NCBI GenBank assembly: GCA_036429605.1
Contig: CM071591.1
Span: forward strand, 3,348,001 to 3,412,000
From: Cladobotryum mycophilum
Lineage: Eukaryota; Ascomycota; Sordariomycetes; Hypocreales; Hypocreaceae
Direction of reading: 5' to 3'
DNA length: 64,000 nucleotides
The notes under the pieces were generated by a model. It was not told the origin of the DNA, made no database searches, and saw nothing but the letters and a program-made list of their open reading frames with translations. Every line of letters begins with the position of its first letter. Position 1 is the stretch's first letter. The position numbers were made by a program, and so were the translations under genes. This document shows, piece after piece, positions 56,680-64,000 of the stretch.

Positions 56680-59600
56680 TCATTCATTCGAGTCGAGGTT
56701 GATTGCCCATTGCTTAACCGCATCGCGCAGCACGCTCTTGCCGCGCGTTTTCCTCTTTCGAATCGTGCTGTCTTCGCCTTCTCCATCGCGTCGACCAACA
56801 ATCTCACGAATAGCATCTTCGAGCGCTGATAGCATGAGAGTCTTGCACTGCACTCTCGGTATGTCGAGAGGAGGATCTGCCATCTGTGTGACTTCAGAAA
56901 TCGTGTCCCGCATTGTGGCATCGCTGTCAGTGCTGCCAGGGACATCAATGTGCGCGAGGGGTGAAACTGAACATTCCCTGCTGCTGTCTGTGTTGACATT
57001 GACCACCTTGTCCAAGGCCTCGGCCAAAAACTCGTCAGGGTTGGTCACAACTTCCTCAATCCATTCTTCGTCCAACTGCCCTTCGTAGGGCAACATGGAT
57101 GGCGTAAGAACGTGGGCAACGCCCCCAACCGATTTATCAATGTTTGCCACCAACTTTACTAGCCGACGGTACACGATTCGTGTCACGGAATTGTTGATTG
57201 CGTCGGCAATCACAGCAGAGCTAACATCAACCCAAAGCTCCGAGTCTTCATCTCCGGAGTGGGGCGGTAAAGGCGGCGTTGGTTCTGCACGAAGTGCAGC
57301 CTTGACCTTTTCAAGCAAATCATCCTGTGGGGGGTGGCCTGTAAAGAAAAGTCGGGATGGAACCTGTTAAGCCACCCCGCAGCATTCAGGGGAAGATCGC
57401 CATCGATTGAAATTCGTCCGGAGTGCTCGAAGGAATCAAGCCCAGGCAAACCAGGGGTGGAGAGGTACCCGCTACTAGAGGGAGAGCTAATGGCGGATTC
57501 AAATGATGCTATGTAGTCGGGGAATGGAACGTCAACATCAATGACACCATCGTCGGCATTAATTGAAGTCTTGACCGGCGATTCAAAAGCGCCAGTTGGG
57601 TCGGGGGTTCTGTCCAGCTGGATAAAGGACCTCCGATTGCGCTCAAAGTTTTCTCGCCCTGCGCCAACGTCTCTAGCTGCTGTAGTATGGCGCATATCCC
57701 TTGGGTCCGTATCCATTTCCTCGGCAAGCGAAACCTCGCGAACCATTTCGGAGAGTTTATCTGGGCGGCTAAAGGCCGACTTGATGGGCGATCTGAGATC
57801 ACTCGTCTGGCTGTAGCCGCTCCCACTATCCATTGACTCGCGACGACGAGTACTCCACAGACCGCTAATCATGCTTCCCCATTTCGTGCCTTGGCTTGTG
57901 GGCCGACCGCTGACAGTTCCATTGCTTTCTCCTCTCTTTAGAGACCGCTTCAGATCATCTGCAGCCACACTGCTACTGCTCCCCGGGCGAGTCCTCCGTT
58001 GACCGTCAGACCCCTGAACACTAGTAAAATGTGGCGTTGTTGTTTCTTGCAAGATGGCAGTAGTCGTTGCAGGAATGCTCTTCTGACTCACAAAGTCATT
58101 GCCGGTTATCATACTTGTTGTTCGAATCGAGGCTGCATCGGATGCACGTCGCTGGTGGTTTTGATCCGTGCTCAGGTGACCCAAATGACTCGGGACCACG
58201 GCACTTTTGGCACTCTGACTAGCCGCCCGAGAATGGGATGCACGTCGCCAACCCGTGCGGCGATTGATCTTCCGACGCAAAGACTCTTCCCGCAGAACCG
58301 GCACAACATAGGTTGGAGGCGAGTTGGAAAAGGCAGCCAGAGAGGCCGACGTGCTAGGCCGATGTGCTCGAGCACCAGGAAGCTGCTGGTTGGTAGGCAA
58401 AAATGCCGAGAGGAGGAAGATGATGCGACGAGCAGCCATCTTGTCATCGGAGACGATGATTGTTCTAGCAGGCAACGATAAATCGTCTTCATTTCGGTTC
58501 TGCCTCTGGAATAAGGTGCGTCTCCTGTCGGAGGCGCTGCAGAGAGCTTGGAGCCAATCGGTATGCGTAGCCAGAAATCCGGTAAGCAAGTTGTAGAGAA
58601 ACAAATTTTGGCCCTTGGATGCGGTCCACTTGCAGGTCCAAATGGCTTCATCACGCCAGATTCCCCAGCGTCCCTGACCGGTGATGACCCGAGCCGCGCT
58701 CAGACCCATGACAATTCTGGTTCTTGAGAGGCATACCTCTGAAGCGATACCAACTTCATCCGCTAAACAGTTTGGTAAAAGAGAAACCAGCTTGGTCGTA
58801 CTCTTAGGTGGCTTTACTCTGGGTATATCGCTCCGCCGTTCCGAGTGAGATGGTGTTCTCGAAACAAAATTGCCCCCTGACGCCATCGGCATGGGTCCCG
58901 GTGAGGCCATATCAGCCTGCTTCAGCATTGTGTGAAGAGTTGAAGCAACAACGGACTGGAGATGTGTCAGTGTCCTCATAATGATATCCCAGTGCTGGGT
59001 CAAGGAGTCGATTCTATCTTCAACGTCAATAGAAAAAGAGGAATCCGTCGCCTCCCCGTATAGGCCGGATCCCGACAGGTTCCAGCCAGACATGCGAGTA
59101 GAGTTGTACGACGAAGAGAACATTTCTTGGTCATTGTACGATCCTGGCTCGCGAAAAGCAGGTTTTGGGGGTACAGCTGACGACATGCGGGATGCGGAAG
59201 GGGGAGCTGTACAACCAGCACGACGGCATACATTGGTGTGCGCCGTTGCTTTGGCTGGGGCTTCTTCTTCCTGGGGGTGGTTGAGTCATCGCCAGTGGAC
59301 GGAAACGGGAAGCCACCGTTGTCATCCGAATAACGAGACGGCGGCGTGGTAGCTGACTCCAGGTCCTCTGCTGTAAGGGTCACAGGGAAAAGTCTGGTGA
59401 TGAGAACCTTTTTCCGGTCACTGTGACGCGGCGTAACGCTTTGGGGTGGCATTGGAGGCGGAAACGTGGGAGACACTGCCTGAGAAGAAAAAGACTGAGA
59501 GAGCTTGCTAGAGCGTCCGCTAGAACGGCCAATTGAGCTTCGGCCGTCTCCGAGGATAGAGCTCGCATGGTCGGCAGCTCGCGGTTCGCATGGCACAACA

Positions 59601-60241
59601 TGAACCTTTGTAGAGGTACCCTTGTAAGCCATCAGCTCCGAGTTGCCAAAGATGCAGCTAGAGAAGGTTGCCAGTTCTTCTCGATACTCGCGGGCGGCCC
59701 TCTGGCCCTCAGTCTCGGCGAAGCTATGGCTCCTGCTATGTACTGAGGCCCGGCGGTCAAATGCCCCCTGGCGCGGCTGAGGAATATCATGGATGGTGAG
59801 AGGTCGTGAGGCCTGGCTGTGACTGCCCTTGCGAGGTGATAGGGGCGTCTTTTTGAAGTCCGGAAGAGTGGATGAGCGTTCAGGAGACTGAGGGGTTTCG
59901 ACAAGGGGATGACTGTCGAAAAGAAGCGAGGCATTGGTAGGACCTAGGGCATCCTGCATGATGATGACGCGAACGTCCTTGACGTCGAGTTCAACATCAT
60001 CGCTGTAGTCGAAGGCATTGGCAGTTGATGCCGAGGGAGTAGCGGGTGCGGTGGAAAGGGGGAAAACCTGGTCATTACGGTGTTGATAAAGAGCCTGGGC
60101 ATCTGGGAAGAGGAGATTCCGGGTGTGAATGTCTTCCTGGACGGATTCAAGCGAGAGAATGGGTCGAGAGTTTGAGTTGTTGGGTAAGGTTGGGGCCGTA
60201 GGTTGGCTTCCGGAGCCGAGATGTAGGAGTCGTCCTATCAT
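56680..60241 (-). CDS. Folliculin-interacting protein-like (FNIP/Lst4 type); two frame breaks
   Basis: This is a single-exon gene. With two single-base corrections it has 1,188 codons, or 1,187 residues. N-terminal landmarks are DVELDVKDVRVIIMQDALG and, after a long Ser-rich part, RRTPMYAVVLVVQLP, as in the FNIP N-terminal (longin-type) domain. The middle (IDSLTQHWDIIMRTLTHLQSV, then GRWGIWRDEAIWTCK) and the end (ELWVDVSSAVIADAINNS, DAVKQWAINLDSNE) fit DENN-like FNIP parts. In yeast, Lst4 with Lst7 acts as a GAP for a Rag GTPase in amino-acid signalling to TORC1; the same role is inferred here. The breaks lie at a C5 run (59200-59204) and a C6 run (57329-57334), minus sense. The added bases give VQLPPSASRMSS and LQATPPQDDLLEKV. 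The start is the first ATG (MIGRLLHLGSG). Confidence 0.8.
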
Positions 60242-63030
60242 ATCGTGGAGTTGATCAAACTACTAAGGACGAGGATCTAAATTCAAGCAATAAAAAAAGA
60301 ATAAGAAAAAGGTTCGAAAAACTGAGAGACGTTGGGGGGAAAGTCGGATATCGAATTTCTGGTCAAGCTCAATTTGACCGGCGGGCCATGACCAGGGACA
60401 AAGTCAAGACATGGCGACACTGGCGCATAGTTCGGTTTGATATCGGGGGGTCTCTGGGCTGCTGGTGGTGGAAATACGAGATGTGCGATGGTACTCCAAG
60501 ACAGGCAGACCTTGGACGGTGAGATTGTGGATGAGCCTCGGTCGTGTCACCAACTATCGCGAAAGTGAGGACGGGAAGAAGGAGACTGAAGTGAAGGTGT
60601 GACGATGATGGTCGCGCCAATGTTGCCAGCTGACAGGCAGAGAAGGAGAGTTGGAGGCGCACACACAACAGGAGGAAGGAAGCCGAGCGAGGCAAGTCAA
60701 GTCAAGTCGTTCAGTCAAGGTAGTGGCTGGCGGCGGTAGTTGTTGGTATGACTTCAAGGCGAAGCAGGAGTCGTCATATAAAAAGGGAGTTCCAGGTAAT
60801 TGTTTTGTTAGAGGAACCTTGAATCGGCGCAAATCGGATTCATATGCAACGCGACATGCAGAAGCGCAATCATATGAAGGGGGATCTGGGTTGGTTTTAA
60901 AGCACGTGCTTGAAGGGAGATGCTGGGGGTGGTTGTGGTAAGTAATAGTTGTAGTGGTGGTGGTGTGTGAGTGTGTGTGTGTGTGTTCCTTGCTGAATTG
61001 AATCACTTGGCAGTGGTGGTGGTTTGTTTCTCCGATGCGCGTATGCGGAAGAGAGACAAGAGAAGACAAGGATGAGAAAGATGAAGAGACCAGCTATTTC
61101 ACTTCCCAAAAAGCGAGTTCCGGAACTGAATTGGGAATCGTAGAAATCGTTGGGGGAACGTGTAGGTGTAGGTGTAGGTGTTGGCGTTGGTGTTGGTGAT
61201 GTCGCTGCTGATCTGCGAGATGCGAGTTGGAGTTTCTGACGACGGAGCGAAAGAAATGGGCGGAACCACAAGGTCGGGACGACGCCAGTGCGGTGCGCGC
61301 GCGGTGGGAAGCGACAGCAGGTGCGTGGGTACTTGTAGCAGTACAGTCGCAGTACCTACAGCAGCAGCAGCCCTGGAGCGAGCGAGCGAGCGAGGGAGCG
61401 GCGGCGGCGGTGGGTGATGATGGGGTGGTGGTGGGTGCGCTGCGTTGCTTTGCGTTGCGTGGGTGGGTGGTGGGGTGTTTAAGCAGTCAGTGGACGGATG
61501 GAGCTGGAGACCCCCAGAAAAGGCGCCTCAGGCCTTTCGCCTTGCCCTGGCCCTGCCCTGCTGCTGTTGCCACTGCTTCCAGCGGGTGTGCTTCAGCGAT
61601 CAGTGCTCCGTTGCTTTTCTCCAGGGCAAAAAGCTGGCTAGTCTCAATACTAAAAGACTACCTGTTCTCTACTTACCTAGTCAAGGCAAGATGGAGCCTG
61701 AACCCAGCGGAGAGCGCGCGGAGGAGAGGGAGGAGGACAGAGGGAGAATGAGAGAACCTGGCCTGGGTTGTCTTGTGGAAGTGGTGGAAGGGGGGCGTGT
61801 GCGCTTCGTCGCTGACCCGGGTCCAGCCTATTCTTGGCCTAGGCTTCTGGGTCTTGTTGTCTTACTGTCTGTGTCTGATGTCTGTGTCTGTGTCTTGTTC
61901 TCCCTTGCGTTATTATTATGATTAAAGGCTCAGGCTGGAGATTTTAGCCTGGAGGAGGGGGGAATAAATGTTTAGTGATGGTGGTGAATGAAGAGGTAAG
62001 AAGAAGACGAAAGATGATGATGATGATGATGATGAGAAAGATGAAAGGAATGCAGCGTAAGAACTATGTAATGACAAGGTTTAAAAGGTCGAGAGACAGT
62101 GTCGAATCGAGATGCATCCAAATGTAGTGATGGCACCATCATCTGTTGGTTGGGAATGTAGGTAATAACGGGTCGACATTATATGGGGTATTGTTGACCT
62201 CATGGTGATGATGATCGATCCAATCCAAGACAAAAAAAAAGGCTCCTTGGTCGTTGTTGCTTCTTCTGCTATTGCTGTTGCTTTTGGTGCTCCTCTGGCT
62301 GCTCCTCCGGTCCGGAGCATTCCGTGTCCATGGGCCTATAATATAGTAGATACGGAGTACCGAGTACAAGTACAGGTTCATTAATTAAATTGTAGATACC
62401 AATGCTTGTACTTGAATTGCCGTGTGTGTCCATGTCAAACAGCAGATCAGATAAATGATGGCAAAAGTAATTTATCTCGCAATCAAATCAATCAAACCAA
62501 ATCAAATCAAATGTTTGCTGTTGGCTCTAAAACTTGTTACCGATTACCAACATCCCCCTCCATCGAAACCTTCTCTCCTCATTCTTACTCTGTAGCATCC
62601 ATACCATACCAATCATCACTAACTACCACCACTACCACCACCACCACCACGTCAACTTACTCGTACTCCGTATCCGTACAAACATCGGATTTACAAATAC
62701 CTTTCAGTAACAATGTCTCATCCCAAATCGATCAGATGAACGAAAATGCGGTAAAAGTTGCAACCTCATTCAGCCCATTCATTCCAAAGCCCACACACAC
62801 ACTTGATCGTGAACAGCGACTCGACTCGCTTCGCCGCTCTCTCTCCCTCCCTCTCTATCTCTCCCCTCCCCTCCATCATCATCGCCTGCAGCTTTCAAAG
62901 CAAGGACAACCTGGTCTGGTCTCGTGAAGTCGAAACACACTGTTTTTAGACAAAATGCGGTGAAGTGAATGGGATGGGAGGGGAGGAACCCGACTTTGGT
63001 CGGCGCCTCAGCCTCCCCTCCCTCTCGCTC

Positions 63031-63050
63031 CATCCATCCATCCATCCATC
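63031..63050. repeat. CATC tetranucleotide repeat
   Basis: Five perfect units followed by CCTC variants. Confidence 0.9.
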
Positions 63051-63190
63051 CCTCCCTCCACTTTCACTCACTCCCTTTTTTTCCCACTCTGCATCTGCGT
63101 GCCCTCTCAAACCCGAGCCCTTCTCCAACTGCTACTCTCCACCACCAGGGGCGTACATGTACATACATTGACCCCCGCGCCTACATCACA

Positions 63191-63216
63191 CTGACTGACT
63201 GACTGACTGACTGACT
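63191..63216. repeat. CTGA tetranucleotide repeat
   Basis: About six and a half perfect units. Confidence 0.9.
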
Positions 63217-64000
63217 ACAAGTGCTACTCCATACGCCAACCGAAGTTATGCTCCATGCATGAAGCAAGGTTTGCCCCTCGACCAGGGGGGCGTTCATGAT
63301 GGCTCTGGATCATGGATCAGACGCAAAGACCGGCACCTCGGCTGCTTCAATGAATGACTGACTCTTGCTTCTTGAACTCCTCCCTCCATGTACATACAAT
63401 GCTCCATTTGAGGTATCCACTTCTTCTCCATGCGATTCCCCGATGCGACACACGCACACACACACAAACTCTTGCAAAAGTCTCAAGGGTCCTTTATATG
63501 GGTCCCTTTTAACCACTCTAACCACTCACACACGCTCGCTCGCTCGCTCACTCGGCAGGCAAGCAAACAGGCAAGAAAAGAAAAAAGAAAGCAAGAAGCT
63601 CTCACCACGTCTCCATAACTGCGTGGCATACCTACTACTACGGAGTACATACAACTACTTGTACAACATCATGCCTGCAGGGTGTCTGTCCTTCTTTCTC
63701 AGAGGGGAGGGGGGTGTTCGGGGCGAAATGACATGGGGGAGGTCCTTTGACATCATAAGATTGCCTGCATTTTCTTTTCCCTCCATTTCTTTTTTACTAT
63801 CAACCCTGGCCCACGGTGAAAAAAAAAAGCACAGACGCGCGCGCAATTAACCAAGGCGTCATGTTCCTATTCAGGAAATATCTGGGCATCAATGGGCTAT
63901 TTCGACTTCCCAGCTCCGGATGATGCCCAATGAGTCCTGCTACCCATGCCTTGCCTTCTCTGTCTCCCTCTCTCGCTCTCTCATATATCGTGCATACTAC

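Larger units (their letters stand above)
60242..64000. other. Gene-free terminal region, 3.8 kb
   Basis: No gene is recognised. The first part should be the FNIP-like promoter and leader. The region is rich in simple repeats: GT (60970-60985), GTAGGT-type (61160-61198), GAGC (61380-61396), GAT (62016-62034), ACC (62629-62650), CATC x5 (63031-63050) and CTGA (63191-63216). Three TACGGAGTA motifs lie at 62351, 62664 and 63639. ORFs up to 174 codons here are repeat-driven. The window ends before another gene appears. Confidence 0.5.

Noticed and set aside
13630..59204. Programmed ribosomal frameshifting as the explanation for the seven frame breaks
   Set aside because: The sites share only a G/C run, lack common slippery heptamers or evident downstream structure, and occur in unrelated genes whose families use no recoding.
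61227..61751. 174-codon plus-strand ORF near the window end
   Set aside because: It is built on GC-rich tandem repeats (GAGC, GGC, GGT); overlapping frames are equally open and no motif is seen.

Overview
The window is nuclear DNA of a filamentous ascomycete. Genes are spaced 0.3-5.7 kb apart on both strands. Introns are short (about 47-110 nt) with GT..AG ends and CTAAC/CTGAC-like branch sites. The gene families are typically fungal: GH76, GH16 fused to WSC, secretory lipase, a C2H2 plus fungal transcription-factor protein, and a TMEM16 scramblase. A Sordariomycete, probably Hypocreales, is my best guess. No species is claimed. There are no prokaryotic features, CRISPR arrays, rRNA genes, or tRNA genes that I could support, and no intact transposon.

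Layout. 0-1 kb: frameshifted, internally deleted relic of a cytoplasmic methionyl-tRNA synthetase. 2.3-6.2 kb: tubulin cofactor D (-). 7.4-8.6 kb: secreted GH76 mannanase (-). 8.6-13 kb: gene-poor DNA. 13-15.9 kb: fungal SH3-domain protein (-). 18.2-20.7 kb: TMEM16/anoctamin scramblase (-), divergent from an MPPED-type metallophosphoesterase (21.5-22.6 kb, +). 22.9-26.8 kb: 1,232-residue GH16-WSC-repeat wall protein (-). 27.6-28.9 kb: PEX12 (-), divergent from a hotdog thioesterase (29.4-30.1 kb, +). 30.2-32.3 kb: F-box protein (-). 32.7-34.1 kb: secretory lipase (-). 34-39.8 kb: long gene-free stretch. 39.8-43.1 kb: C2H2/fungal transcription factor (+). 43.4-44.7 kb: CK1-family kinase (-). 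45.9-46.6 kb: SAP30-like protein (+). 47.1-48.1 kb: GEIK-motif protein of unknown function (+), convergent with a kinase-like protein (48.4-49.3 kb, -). 49.9-51.6 kb: mitochondrial DnaJ, MDJ1 type (+). 52.1-52.9 kb: SPF31/DNAJC8-type J protein (-), divergent from DBP10 helicase (53.2-56 kb, +). 56.7-60.2 kb: folliculin-interacting (Lst4/FNIP-like) protein (-). 60.2-64 kb: no gene seen.

Most genes are housekeeping: tubulin folding, peroxisome import, mitochondrial folding, splicing, ribosome assembly, chromatin and TORC1 signalling. They are interspersed with cell-wall and secreted enzymes. I see no metabolic gene cluster.

The most striking sequence-level observation is technical or evolutionary. 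Five otherwise intact genes are each broken only at runs of G/C: the SH3 protein (twice), TMEM16, the F-box protein, the lipase, and the FNIP-like protein (twice). At all seven sites, one extra base in the run restores a continuous conserved reading frame, and after that correction every exon sum is divisible by three. I read this as under-called homopolymers in the assembly rather than seven real mutations. The methionyl-tRNA synthetase relic is different: its indels have both signs and its middle is missing, so it looks like a real pseudogene. I did not find a convincing previously undescribed system. The best candidates for follow-up are the GH16-WSC protein without an evident signal peptide, the GEIK-motif/kinase-like pair, and a recurrent intergenic TACGGAGTA motif.
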